Shown: piece by piece, positions 54,200 to 62,462 of the stretch
How positions within the stretch are numbered: position 1 is the stretch's first letter
Layout of the letters: each line of letters opens with the position of its first letter
NCBI GenBank assembly: GCA_019635715.1
Contig: JAHBYY010000014.1
Location: forward strand, 1 to 64,000
From: Rhizobiaceae bacterium
Lineage (GTDB): Bacteria > Pseudomonadota > Alphaproteobacteria > Rhizobiales > Rhizobiaceae
DNA length: 64,000 nt
Reading direction: 5' to 3'
The notes under the pieces: generated by a model
What the model saw: the letters and a program-made list of their open reading frames with translations, nothing else
Database searches by the model: none
Told to the model about the DNA's origin: nothing
Program-made: the position numbers and the translations under genes

Positions 54200-54900
54200 G
54201 CTGATCTCGCCGGCATGAGCAGCCCACGTTGGACTGCTGGGCGCGCAAGGCCGCGATCCAGCCACGCTCGGACATTCGAATGATCGCTAAACCGCAGTAG
54301 GTCGCCGGCATCGTAGGCGCCAACCAGGGCGTTCACCCAACCGAGGGTCGCAATGTCAGCAATGGAGTAGTCGTCAACGATCCAGCTGCGCCCGTCCAAC
54401 TGGCGATCCAAGACGCCTAGAAGACGTCTGGACTCGTCGGCGAACCGCTGCTGAGGCCGCTTATCCTCGTAGTCCTTACCGCCCCAACGCAAGAAAAAGC
54501 CGAGTTGACCGAACATTGGGCCAATCGCCGACATCTGGAAGAATACCCAGCTTAGCGCCTCGTAGCGCTTGGCTGATGCTCTCGGGACGAGCTGGTCGGT
54601 CTTCTCGGCCAAATAAACGAGGATCGCACCGGATTCCCAAACGCCGAGCGGCTTACCGTCCGGGCCCACTGGGTCGATGATCGCAGGTATGCGGCCATTC
54701 GGGTTTAGTGAAACGAAGGCCGGATCTTTGCTTTCGTTTTTAGAGATGTCGATAAAGTGCGGCTCGTACGGCAGGCCGATCTCCTCGAGCATGATCGAGA
54801 CCTTGACGCCGTTGGGCGTGGGCGCGGCGTAGAGCTGCAGAAGGTCGGGGTTGGATGCCGGCCAGCGTTGTGTGATCGGAAACGAAGAAAGGTCTGGCAT
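54196..54900 (-). CDS. Glutathione S-transferase, YfcG/Ure2p-like
   Basis: A 234-residue GST-fold protein. LLQLYAAPTPNGVKVSIMLEEIGLPYEPHFIDI and NPNGRIPAIIDP (cis-proline), then GVWESGAILVYLAEKT (Glu-Ser glutathione motif), make the thioredoxin-like domain. The helical domain ends RSWIVDDYSIADIATLGWV. Such proteins act as glutathione-dependent disulfide reductases or peroxidases. It is coupled (ATGA) to corA. Confidence 0.92.
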   Translation of the reverse strand: MPDLSSFPITQRWPASNPDLLQLYAAPTPNGVKVSIMLEEIGLPYEPHFIDISKNESKDPAFVSLNPNGRIPAIIDPVGPDGKPLGVWESGAILVYLAEKTDQLVPRASAKRYEALSWVFFQMSAIGPMFGQLGFFLRWGGKDYEDKRPQQRFADESRRLLGVLDRQLDGRSWIVDDYSIADIATLGWVNALVGAYDAGDLLRFSDHSNVRAWLDRGLARPAVQRGLLMPARSA

Positions 54901-54965
54901 GATGTGGCGATCCTAACAACTCGATGGCTGAGGAGCGGTCTGACCGCTTGATTAGCTGGGTTTCA

Positions 54966-54992
54966 GACCCGCACCATCAGTGGATGCGGGTC
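54966..54992 (-). terminator. Hairpin between msrA and the GST gene
   Basis: GACCCGCA (54966-54973) and TGCGGGTC (54985-54992) form a perfect 8-bp stem with an 11-base loop, beyond the stop of the msrB-msrA operon. There is no T-run, so termination is possible but not certain. Confidence 0.4.
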
Positions 54993-55034
54993 CGATGGTG
55001 CGACCCAGGGGCTCAGCCGCAATTGTCGCTGCAG

Positions 55035-55574
55035 TTATTCCGCTGCCGCGCCGGCCTCAGCCTGGGTGTCGCCAGCGTCTTTACGCTTCGGGAGCACCCA
55101 GTTAGCGCGCGGGAAATGACAGGTATATCCGCCCGGCCTCTTCTCCAGATAATCCTGGTGCTCCGGCTCTGCTTCCCAGAAGTCACCCACGGGCTCGACT
55201 TCGGTGACGACCTTGCCGTCCCACAGTCCGGACGCGTCGACGTCGGCTATCGTATCTTCGGCGATGCGCTTCTGCTCCTCGTCGACGTAATAGATGCCAG
55301 ACCGATAGGAGAGGCCGCGGTCGTTGCCTTGGCGGTTCTTTGTCGTCGGATCATGGATCTGGAAGAAGTATTCCAGGATATTACGGTAGCTCGTCACTGT
55401 CGGGTCGAAGGTGATCTCGATCCCCTCTGCATGAGTGCCATGGTTGCGGTACGTGGCATTCGGCACGTCGCCACCGGTGTAGCCGACGCGGGTCGAAACG
55501 ATGCCGGGCTGCTTGCGGATCAGATCCTGCATTCCCCAAAAGCATCCGCCAGCGAGAACAGCGCGCTGTTGCAT
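55035..55574 (-). CDS. msrA: Peptide-methionine (S)-S-oxide reductase MsrA
   Basis: Second MsrA of the island, 179 residues. The catalytic motif is [52 protein letters not shown] and [13 protein letters not shown] are standard, and [13 protein letters not shown] has the resolving cysteine region. It begins 1 base after the MsrB stop, so the two repair both epimers of methionine sulfoxide from one transcript driven from the dyad at 56131. Confidence 0.97.
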   Translation of the reverse strand: MQQRAVLAGGCFWGMQDLIRKQPGIVSTRVGYTGGDVPNATYRNHGTHAEGIEITFDPTVTSYRNILEYFFQIHDPTTKNRQGNDRGLSYRSGIYYVDEEQKRIAEDTIADVDASGLWDGKVVTEVEPVGDFWEAEPEHQDYLEKRPGGYTCHFPRANWVLPKRKDAGDTQAEAGAAAE

Positions 55575-55575
55575 G

Positions 55576-56019
55576 TTAGGCCTCCTCTACTTGGTCGAGA
55601 TATTCGCCATAGCCCGCGGCTTCCATCTCATCGCGCGGGATGAATCGAAGTGATGCCGAGTTGATGCAGTAGCGCAGGCCGCCGCGGTCGGACGGCCCGT
55701 CCGGAAACACGTGGCCAAGATGGCTGTCGCCGTGCACCGAGCGAACCTCCGTCCGGACCATGCCATGCGAGCTGTCTCGCACTTCGTTCACGTGAGCCGC
55801 GACGATCGGCTTGGTAAAGCTCGGCCAGCCAGTGCCGGACTCGAACTTGTCCGTCGACGCGAACAACGGCTCGCCGGATACGACGTCAACGTAGATGCCC
55901 GCCTCCTTGTTGTCGTTATACTCGCCGGTAAAGGGTCTCTCGGTGCCGTCCTGCTGGGTGATCCGGCGTTGTTCCGGGGTCAGGCGTTCGATTGCTGCCT
56001 GCGACTTTTCAAACTTCAT
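55576..56019 (-). CDS. msrB: Peptide-methionine (R)-S-oxide reductase MsrB, zinc-less form
   Basis: Reduces the R-epimer of methionine sulfoxide, 147 residues. [39 protein letters not shown] and the catalytic cysteine in [12 protein letters not shown] are present. The two CxxC pairs that bind structural zinc in many MsrBs are absent ([10 protein letters not shown] and RSVHGDSH). Only one cysteine remains, so recycling may need an external thiol such as the island's glutaredoxin. A LysR-type dyad lies 112 bases upstream. Confidence 0.96.
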   Translation of the reverse strand: MKFEKSQAAIERLTPEQRRITQQDGTERPFTGEYNDNKEAGIYVDVVSGEPLFASTDKFESGTGWPSFTKPIVAAHVNEVRDSSHGMVRTEVRSVHGDSHLGHVFPDGPSDRGGLRYCINSASLRFIPRDEMEAAGYGEYLDQVEEA

Positions 56020-56130
56020 GGTGAATCTCCATTACTTAGTTAGAGGGTCAGGCACACTACGTTCAATTTATCACGTCGATACTCACATCAACTATCGCAG
56101 TGGCCCCAACATTAATCCAATACGTCGTGC

Positions 56131-56145
56131 GTATAGTTTCTATAC
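56131..56145. promoter_or_regulatory. LysR-type dyad, copy 4 (upstream of msrB)
   Basis: GTATAGTTTCTATAC is a perfect 6-3-6 palindrome containing T-N11-A. It lies 112 bases upstream of msrB and just downstream of the lysR stop, in AT-rich sequence with no other gene. Confidence 0.65.
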
Positions 56146-56169
56146 CGCACATGCCTCTTGCTTGGCGGG

Positions 56170-57045
56170 TCAACTCCATTCGTATCGGGCTGCAAGCTGA
56201 GCGATTTTTCGTATCTCGACCGGTGCCGTAGATCCGGACGCGGTGGCAATCACGATCTCACGCTCGATAGCGAAGCCCTCGATCGGCCTGGTGATCAAGC
56301 CGTGGGTGGTGGCCGAGCGTTCGGGCAGAATGCATACCCCCCGACCTTCGGCGACGATGCGCTGCACCCAATCATCTCGATCTGAGCGAAAGCGAGGACG
56401 TATCCGCACCTCTCGACGCGCGAAGTGATCGAGGATTTGATCGCGGCATTCGCATTTCAGTCGATCTACAAACGGGAAAGAGAGCAGGTCTTCGCCACGA
56501 ACGACTTCGCACGCCGCTAAGGGGTGATCTGCAGCGCAGCCGAGCACGAAACGCTCCCGGAAGAGAGGACGCACATCAAGTTTACGATCCGGCCTGGATT
56601 CGCGAGGCAGGATGCACGCGTGATATTTGCCTGAGAGCACCTCCGACGTGTCCTCGCCCGACTGGAGCGAGTGCAGTTTGATCTCGATGGACGGCACCTC
56701 TTCCAGAGCGCTCTCGAAAAAGGCTGTGAAGGCCCTCGGGCCGACGCTGGAGGCGACAGCAACATCGAGAACGCGATGCCGCCCCATCGCCCAGTTTTCC
56801 GAGTGATGTCTTACGCTCTTCATCGCAACCAGCATTCGGCGGAATTCCAGCTCGACGTCCTGACCCAGGCTCGTTAGCCGGCTGTTCTTCCCGTCACGAT
56901 AGATAAGCGGTCCACCGAGTTCCTCCTCCAGGCGGCGGATCGCTCGGGTCAGGCTTGGTTGTGACACACCACTGAGGCGAGCAGCCGCAGTGAAATTCAG
57001 CGTCTCGGCCAAGTTGATGAAATAGCTGACCTGATTGAGTTCCAT
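56170..57045 (-). CDS. LysR-type transcriptional regulator
   Basis: A 291-residue regulator. MELNQVSYFINLAETLNFTAAARLSGVSQPSLTRAIRRLEEELGGPLIYR is the winged HTH. The effector domain runs from about residue 90 (VLDVAVASSVGPRAFTAFFE, LFRERFVLGCAADHPLAACE, DDWVQRIVAEGRGVCILPER). Several cysteines (CAADHP, KCECRDQ, GVCILP) could make it redox-sensitive, as in OxyR-like proteins, although it is not OxyR. The T-N11-A dyads on this island suit a LysR protein. Its promoter region carries two MarR-like palindromes. Confidence 0.92.
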   Translation of the reverse strand: MELNQVSYFINLAETLNFTAAARLSGVSQPSLTRAIRRLEEELGGPLIYRDGKNSRLTSLGQDVELEFRRMLVAMKSVRHHSENWAMGRHRVLDVAVASSVGPRAFTAFFESALEEVPSIEIKLHSLQSGEDTSEVLSGKYHACILPRESRPDRKLDVRPLFRERFVLGCAADHPLAACEVVRGEDLLSFPFVDRLKCECRDQILDHFARREVRIRPRFRSDRDDWVQRIVAEGRGVCILPERSATTHGLITRPIEGFAIEREIVIATASGSTAPVEIRKIAQLAARYEWS

Positions 57046-57109
57046 AGCCCTTTGGCCTGCGCCTGACGAATGCCACCCCAGTGGACCAATCTGACTATGG
57101 CCACAGAAG

Positions 57110-57124
57110 TATGCGCGACGCATA
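57110..57124. promoter_or_regulatory. Second-type palindrome, copy 1 (lysR/osmC intergenic)
   Basis: TATGCGCGACGCATA is a perfect 6-3-6 palindrome (TATGCG-CGA-CGCATA), 65 bases upstream of lysR in the divergent region with the hydrolase-OsmC gene. Confidence 0.6.
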
Positions 57125-57147
57125 TAATAGTGGTTTAGGGGCTTGTC

Positions 57148-57166
57148 TATATGCGCCACGCATATA
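57148..57166. promoter_or_regulatory. Second-type palindrome, copy 2 (lysR/osmC intergenic)
   Basis: TATATGCGCCACGCATATA is a perfect 8-3-8 palindrome centred 40 bases from copy 1. That is about four helical turns, so two dimers could sit on the same face of the DNA. Confidence 0.65.
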
Positions 57167-57266
57167 AAAAGAATGCCTTGGCGGTTATCTCGGGTCGATG
57201 GTGCTCCGGGTCAGGTTCGAAGGGTTTCGGTGCACCTGCCAAGCCGCCGTTGGAGGCTCGAAGCAT

Positions 57267-58493
57267 ATGGCAGGAACACGGTTCAAGTTTGCCGGGGGAG
57301 CGGCGTCGGAGCTAACCGGGCACCTAGAGGCGCCGGAAGGGACTCCTCGCGGCTGGGCGATTTTCGCCCATTGTTTCACTTGCGGGAAGGACAGTCGCGC
57401 CGCCGTCCACATCGCACGCGCGCTCTCGCGGGCTGGTATCGGCGTCTTGCGGTTCGACTTCGCCGGCACAGGGCTCGCGAGTGCCGCGGAAGAAGAGGTA
57501 AGCTTCGCTTCTGACGTCGACGATCTGAGGGCAGCCGCGAAGGCCATGGCGGCTGCCGGTATGCCACCCGCCCTCCTTGTCGGGCACAGCCTGGGTGGAA
57601 CGGCTGCGATCGTAGCCGCTGCCGCGCTGCCGGATGTCGCCGCGGTGGTGACGATCGGTGCGCCGGCCGACCTTCAGCATATCTTGCGCGTTTTCCGGCC
57701 TGGCGACCTTGACGCGATAGCGAGCGAGGGCGAGGCCTCTGTGGAGATCGCTGGCAGGCCCTTCCTCATCCGCCGCACCTTCCTGGAAACGGTAGAGCGA
57801 GCCGACATCGAGAAGTCCATCGCCGCGCTTCGACGTCCGGTGCTGGTCATGCATTCGCCGGTGGACCAAGTCGTGGGCATCGAGCACGCCTCGCGCATCT
57901 TCGTCGCATCACGCCATCCTAAGAGTTTTGTCTCGCTCGACACGGCGGATCACCTTCTCACCGACGTCGACGATGCGAACTACGCCTCAGCTATGGTCGC
58001 CGCGTGGGCCAGCCGCTTTCTTCCGCCGCTAGCGGCGGATCTTCCGCAGGTCGAGGCGGCGAAAGGTGTCGTTGCATCGGAGACGCTCGCGGGAAAGTTC
58101 CAGCTCACGGTGCGCAGTGGCGAGCACACTCTGTTCGCCGACGAGCCGGAATCGGTCGGAGGTCTTGGGAGCGGCTTGTCTCCCTACGAACTGGTGTCAG
58201 CCGGGCTAGCTGCCTGCACGGTGATGACGATGCGCCTTTACGCCGACCGCAAGGGCTTCCCGCTCGAAAGAGCGACGACGACCGTGCGGCACGAGAAGGT
58301 GGCGGACATGATGCCGCCTGACCGCTTCACACGCACCATCGTTCTCGATGGGCCGCTCAGCGATGATCAACGCGCGCGCATTCTTGAGATCGCGGATCGG
58401 TGTCCCGTCGATCTGACGCTCGTCCGGGGTTCTGATGTGCAGACCGAGCTTTCGAGCGGCGGTCAGCCTGCCGGTGCGGCGTCGTCGAGTTGA
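57267..58493 (+). CDS. Alpha/beta-hydrolase fused to an OsmC domain
   Basis: A 408-residue two-domain protein. Residues 1 to about 255 form an alpha/beta-hydrolase ([23 protein letters not shown], nucleophile [13 protein letters not shown], acid near HSPVDQVV, histidine in [13 protein letters not shown]). Residues about 265-400 form an OsmC domain with the peroxidatic cysteine in [18 protein letters not shown] and the second cysteine in [10 protein letters not shown]. The OsmC part would reduce organic hydroperoxides; the hydrolase part may release them from esters (inference). GGAGG precedes ATG 57267. msrA follows 28 bases downstream. Confidence 0.92.
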   Translation: MAGTRFKFAGGAASELTGHLEAPEGTPRGWAIFAHCFTCGKDSRAAVHIARALSRAGIGVLRFDFAGTGLASAAEEEVSFASDVDDLRAAAKAMAAAGMPPALLVGHSLGGTAAIVAAAALPDVAAVVTIGAPADLQHILRVFRPGDLDAIASEGEASVEIAGRPFLIRRTFLETVERADIEKSIAALRRPVLVMHSPVDQVVGIEHASRIFVASRHPKSFVSLDTADHLLTDVDDANYASAMVAAWASRFLPPLAADLPQVEAAKGVVASETLAGKFQLTVRSGEHTLFADEPESVGGLGSGLSPYELVSAGLAACTVMTMRLYADRKGFPLERATTTVRHEKVADMMPPDRFTRTIVLDGPLSDDQRARILEIADRCPVDLTLVRGSDVQTELSSGGQPAGAASSS

Positions 58494-58521
58494 TTTGGTA
58501 TACAGAGCTAAGGGTAAACGG

Positions 58522-59058
58522 ATGGAGAGCCTGCCCGCTACAGACCAGGCGCCGGCGCGAACCGATCGAGCGATACTCGCGGGTGGGTGTTTCTGGGGTC
58601 TCGAAGATTTGCTGCGCCGCGCGAATGGCGTCGTGTCCACGCGTGTTGGCTATATCGGCGGCGAGATGCCAGATCCGACTTATGCGCGGCATTATGGCCA
58701 TGCGGAAGCCGTCGAGGTAACTTTCGACCCGTCGATCCTGACGTACAGAGCGCTTCTTGAACTGTTCTTCCAGATTCACGACCCAACAACGTATGAACAA
58801 CAGGGCAGCGATGTAGGCCCGAGCTATCGATCGGCCATTTTTTATACTTCCGCAGCGCAGATGGACATCGCGTTAGCGACGATCGCCGAGATCGAAGCGT
58901 CGGGTCGCTGGCCTGGGCCAGTCGTGTCCGAGATCAACCCGGAAGAATCTTTCTGGGAGGCTGAGCCCGAGCATCAGAAATATCTCATGCGTGAACCCGG
59001 TGGCTATAGCTGCCACTTCGCGCGACCGACCTGGCGATTGGACCGAGCGAAGCGATGA
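58522..59058 (+). CDS. msrA: Peptide-methionine (S)-S-oxide reductase MsrA, third copy
   Basis: Third MsrA of the island, 178 residues. [36 protein letters not shown] holds the active site, [14 protein letters not shown] and [23 protein letters not shown] the core, and [13 protein letters not shown] the end. It is clearly a paralogue of the copy at 55035 but sits under a different promoter, together with the hydrolase-OsmC fusion. AAGGGT lies before ATG 58522. Confidence 0.96.
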   Translation: MESLPATDQAPARTDRAILAGGCFWGLEDLLRRANGVVSTRVGYIGGEMPDPTYARHYGHAEAVEVTFDPSILTYRALLELFFQIHDPTTYEQQGSDVGPSYRSAIFYTSAAQMDIALATIAEIEASGRWPGPVVSEINPEESFWEAEPEHQKYLMREPGGYSCHFARPTWRLDRAKR

Positions 59059-59134
59059 GCGAGCTTCGACTATCATCGACAACACTGCTGCAAGGGTGCT
59101 CGCGCTTTGACGTGCTGGCAGCCGGGTCACCGCC

Positions 59135-59896
59135 ATGATGCCGGAATACGTGATCGCCGGCTTGTGGGGCCTTTTGTCGGGAAGCGGACTGCTGGTGGGG
59201 GCGGTGCTGGCGGACGTGCTTTTCGGGCGACTTACTCACCGCATGATCTCCGCAGTCATGGGCTTTGGTGGCGGCGTGTTGATTGCCGTTGTCGCTACCG
59301 AACTCATCGGCGATCGCGTTTCGGCCGGGATGGGCCCAATTGCGATCTTCGCGCTGCTCGCCGGAGCTGCGATCTTCAGCGGCACAAACTGGTTTCTGTC
59401 TCGCCAAGGCGCGAAGCATCGAAAGCGATGCGGTGAATGCACGGAGCAGGCCACTGAACAGGAGCACCGTGGTAGTGGTGCCGCAATTGCGCTCGGCAGC
59501 GTTCTCGACGGAATTCCAGAGGCCCTTGTGATCGGGATGTCGGTGGCTGATGGCGGCAGAATCAGCCTGGCCGTCGTGGCAGGCTTCTTTCTCGCTAATG
59601 TGCCGCAGGGCCTATCGAGCACTTCAGGGATGAAGGTTGCGGGCCGACCTCGAAGCTATATCTACGCGGTCTGGGTCGGCATTCCCCTACTCGTTTGCGT
59701 TGCCGCCGGTGTAGGAAATCTTCTCCTCGTTTCGGCATCAACTCAGGCGCCAGCCATTCTTTCTTTCGCGGCCGGCGCCGTCATAGCGATGCTGGCAGAA
59801 GCCATGATACCCGAAGCTTTCGAAAAGGCGCCGCCGTTCATAGGGCTCATCACGGTCGTGGGATTTCTGGCGGCATATCTCATTGCTCAACACTGA
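59135..59896 (+). CDS. ZIP family metal transporter
   Basis: A 253-residue, eight-helix transporter. The transport-site helix 4 reads AIALGSVLDGIPEALVIGM and helix 5 FLANVPQGLSS, which fit the ZIP metal-binding pair HxxPE/ExxPE in altered form (D-G-I-P-E and N-V-P-Q). The loop between helices 3 and 4 has CGECTEQATEQEHRG, a small metal-binding patch. Zinc or manganese uptake would suit an oxidative-stress cluster. It follows msrA with a 76-base gap. Confidence 0.82.
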   Translation: MMPEYVIAGLWGLLSGSGLLVGAVLADVLFGRLTHRMISAVMGFGGGVLIAVVATELIGDRVSAGMGPIAIFALLAGAAIFSGTNWFLSRQGAKHRKRCGECTEQATEQEHRGSGAAIALGSVLDGIPEALVIGMSVADGGRISLAVVAGFFLANVPQGLSSTSGMKVAGRPRSYIYAVWVGIPLLVCVAAGVGNLLLVSASTQAPAILSFAAGAVIAMLAEAMIPEAFEKAPPFIGLITVVGFLAAYLIAQH

Positions 59897-59916
59897 GTGA
59901 TGCGATTGCGATAGTC

Positions 59917-60456
59917 CTACGCCTCGCCGCTGTTTTCGCGATCTACGCCACGCTCATGCAACTCGGCATCGATCGGGCAGTTCGTGCAACCCTCATAGCA
60001 ACACAAGCGGCAGATACGATAAGAATGCTCAAGATTTTCCAGGCGATTGCGTAAGACGCGTTCCGCTATGGCGCCGAGAACTTTCAGTTCGTCTGGGCTT
60101 AGGATGGATAACCCCTCTGCGATCACCTCGTCGCGCGAGGAAAGGACTTCGTCGCTCGCTATCTTGCCCGCCGCAGTGAGATAGAGGGACCGGGTGCGAC
60201 CATCCGTGAAATGCTCACGGCGTTCGACCAATCCCTCAGCCGCTAACCGATCCACCAAACGGACTGTCGCTGCATGGGAGAGGCCGACGCCGATAGAGAG
60301 CATGCGAATCGAGAGCCCAGGCATGTGCGCAATCAACGCCAGGGCCGATGCTGCGGGTCCAGCTTCCGGCGCCCGCGATGAACTAGCGCGAACGATGTCG
60401 TCGCTGATCATGAGTGCGAACGCCCCAAAGATATTTCGATCGCGAGGTTCATCCAT
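59917..60456 (-). CDS. MarR-family regulator with a C-terminal cysteine cluster
   Basis: A 179-residue regulator. The MarR wHTH covers about residues 40-125 (LIAHMPGLSIRMLSIGVGLSHAATVRLVDRLAAEGLVERREHFTDGRTRSLYLTAAG). The C-terminus adds a cysteine-rich tail, CRLCCYEGCTNCPID, with five cysteines that could bind an Fe-S cluster or zinc or sense oxidants. ATG 60456 is chosen over 60483 because a palindrome-like operator (60468-60484) then falls just upstream. It is convergent with the ZIP gene and divergent from gap. Confidence 0.88.
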   Translation of the reverse strand: MDEPRDRNIFGAFALMISDDIVRASSSRAPEAGPAASALALIAHMPGLSIRMLSIGVGLSHAATVRLVDRLAAEGLVERREHFTDGRTRSLYLTAAGKIASDEVLSSRDEVIAEGLSILSPDELKVLGAIAERVLRNRLENLEHSYRICRLCCYEGCTNCPIDAELHERGVDRENSGEA

Positions 60457-60467
60457 TGCCACATCTA

Positions 60468-60484
60468 TATGTGCGCGAAGCATA
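60468..60484. promoter_or_regulatory. Weak operator-like site upstream of the MarR gene
   Basis: TATGTGCGCGAAGCATA is a degenerate relative of the TATGCG-NNA-CGCATA palindrome, just upstream of ATG 60456. It could serve autoregulation. The match is imperfect. Confidence 0.3.
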
Positions 60485-60771
60485 GACAGCAAGCCATACC
60501 CGTGTGGTGCCGGTCGGCAAGCGAGAGGAGAAAAAGCCGGATTCACAGAGGCTTACGACACCCCAGCGATGACACTGGATATCGAAAGTCCGCTATTTAG
60601 ATCATGGCGGCGTACGGAATGCCGATACCTGGCGGCTATAGATCGGTGTCGCTTGCCGTGGTTCCGGCTGCCTTGAGGCCGAATCACATCTTTGCAGCGC
60701 CACTTCGCGTTGTGGTCCAAAGTCCGCGCCGACATTGCCACGTTGACCCCAAGCACCCACGCAGATAGGTC

Positions 60772-60786
60772 TATGCGTGACGCATA
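60772..60786. promoter_or_regulatory. Second-type palindrome, copy 3 (marR/gap intergenic)
   Basis: TATGCGTGACGCATA is a perfect 6-3-6 palindrome 109 bases upstream of gap. The surrounding gap 60485-60894 contains no other feature that I can support. Confidence 0.6.
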
Positions 60787-60894
60787 CATAAATGTGTCGG
60801 CACGAACATGCTGCCAGAGGCGAGTTCATGCGCCATGCGTCACTGAGTGAATGGCGTATGCTCTAGTCAGTAGGGCAAGCCAGGGGAGACAGGC

Positions 60895-61902
60895 ATGACG
60901 GTTAAGGTCGCAATCAATGGTTTCGGTCGGATCGGGCGACTAGCCTTACGGTCGATCGTCGAACTACGTCGAGAGGACGTCGAAGTGGTTGCGATCAACG
61001 ACCTCGGGCCGGTCGCTACCTTGGCGCACCTTCTGAGGTACGACTCGGTTCATGGTCCCTTTCGTGGATCGATCGACCTCGGCGAAGACTGGATCGACGT
61101 CGGGTCCGGTAAAATCAGGGTGTCGTCGGAACACGATCCAGCAAACCTGCCCCATGATGAGCTTGGTGTTGACGTGGCGCTCGAATGCACGGGCTTCTTC
61201 ACATCCAAGGAGAAGGCCGAGTCGCACATTCGTGCGGGAGCAAAACGCGTGCTCATCTCCGCGCCGAGCGATGGGGCAGACAAGACGATCGTCTTCAAGG
61301 TCAATCACGACACGCTGACCGCTGACGACGTCGTCGTATCTAATGGCTCATGCACGACCAATGTCCTCGCGCCTGTCGCGAAGGTACTGAACGACCTCTG
61401 CGGCATAGAGCGAGGCTATATGACCACGGTTCACGCTTATACCGGTGACCAGCCGACGCAGGATACCGTCCACAAGGATCTCTACCGCGCCCGCGCAGCC
61501 GCACTCTCAATGATTCCGACTTCCACCGGGGCTGCGAACGCGATTGGCCGCGTGCTGCCGGAACTAAAAGGTAAGCTTCACGGCTCGTCCATCCGCGTCC
61601 CAACGCCGAACGTGTCGGTCATAGATTTGGCTGTTTCGACGTCGCGTGAGGTTTCGATAGACGAGGTGAACGACGCCATCCGTCAGACTGCCGCCGGTGC
61701 GATGAGTGGGGTGCTCGCCTTCACGACAGAGCCCTTGGTGTCGGTCGATCTGAACCATCGGACGGAATCCTCAATCGTGGCACTTCCCCAAACAGATGTT
61801 GTCGATGGCAGGATGGTTCGCGTGCTTGCTTGGTACGACAATGAATGGAGCTTTGCGACGCGCATGGCGGATACCGCGGTCGCAATGGCGAAGCTCATTT
61901 AG
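60895..61902 (+). CDS. gap: Glyceraldehyde-3-phosphate dehydrogenase
   Basis: Glycolytic GAPDH of 335 residues. VAINGFGRIGRLALRSI is the NAD site, the catalytic cysteine is in SNGSCTTNVLAPVAKVL (glycine replaces the usual alanine of SNASCTTN), and TVHAYTGDQPTQD has the histidine. RARAAALSMIPTSTGAANAIG and WYDNEWSFATRM are also present. GGGGAG lies 7 bases ahead of ATG 60895. A copy on a stress island, with a MarR-type palindrome upstream, suggests a back-up for an oxidant-sensitive housekeeping enzyme (inference). Confidence 0.97.
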   Translation: MTVKVAINGFGRIGRLALRSIVELRREDVEVVAINDLGPVATLAHLLRYDSVHGPFRGSIDLGEDWIDVGSGKIRVSSEHDPANLPHDELGVDVALECTGFFTSKEKAESHIRAGAKRVLISAPSDGADKTIVFKVNHDTLTADDVVVSNGSCTTNVLAPVAKVLNDLCGIERGYMTTVHAYTGDQPTQDTVHKDLYRARAAALSMIPTSTGAANAIGRVLPELKGKLHGSSIRVPTPNVSVIDLAVSTSREVSIDEVNDAIRQTAAGAMSGVLAFTTEPLVSVDLNHRTESSIVALPQTDVVDGRMVRVLAWYDNEWSFATRMADTAVAMAKLI

Positions 61903-61915
61903 CCGATCGAGTGCC

Positions 61916-61935
61916 CGCAAAGTCGTCACTTTGCG
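61916..61935 (+). terminator. Hairpin after gap
   Basis: CGCAAAG (61916-61922) and CTTTGCG (61929-61935) form a perfect 7-bp stem with a 6-base loop, 14 bases after the gap stop. No T-run follows, so it may only slow or process the transcript. Confidence 0.4.
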
Positions 61936-61967
61936 AAAAGGTGGGTTTTCCAAAGAAGGAAGCATCG

Positions 61968-62270
61968 ATGAGCATGACTGGACCATTGGCGCGCGCAGCG
62001 AGAGCCCTGATTCAGTGGCCGCGATCGCACGTCGCCAAGATCGCTGAGTTGGACGAGGAGACGTTAGCCCGGTTCGAGGCCGGCGGTAGCGTGCTTGCAG
62101 CTTCGGAACTGACGCGGTTGCGTGACGCGCTCGAACGGGGCGGCGCCGTCTTCATCGATGAGGATCATCGCGCGGGATCAGGCGTGAGGCTTAAGTTCAA
62201 CGCTAAGGACGTGCGTGCCATTAATCGGATGGAGGGCGAAGGCGGGCCGGTAGGCACCGACGATGTCTGA
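61968..62270 (+). CDS. Small XRE-like helix-turn-helix protein
   Basis: A 100-residue protein with a degenerate Cro/C1-type HTH (ARALIQWPRSHVAKIAELDEETLARFEAGG, LTRLRDALERGGAVFIDED, GVRLKFN), a common type of small regulator in alphaproteobacteria. GAAGGAAG precedes ATG 61968; ATG 61974 is also possible. It lies 65 bases behind gap and may be co-transcribed with it. The following 192 bases contain only a partial TATGCT-CGA-CGCA motif near 62354. Confidence 0.75.
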   Translation: MSMTGPLARAARALIQWPRSHVAKIAELDEETLARFEAGGSVLAASELTRLRDALERGGAVFIDEDHRAGSGVRLKFNAKDVRAINRMEGEGGPVGTDDV

Positions 62271-62462
62271 AACCTCAGATTCTCGCGCCGGAGCTGGGGT
62301 ATGCGGCGACAGACACTCATTCCTGCCGTGACCACGCCTACATGCACACAACCGTATGCTCGACGCACTATCCTTCGAGACGGCAATTAGGGGGATGGGG
62401 CAACGCAGGCGTATGACCTAATATGTCGATATTCACGGGTCTCATGATCGGCCCAAGACCAT

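Noticed and set aside
60553-60829. Short minus-strand frames upstream of gap
   Set aside because: They overlap a perfect operator-like palindrome and show no protein features.
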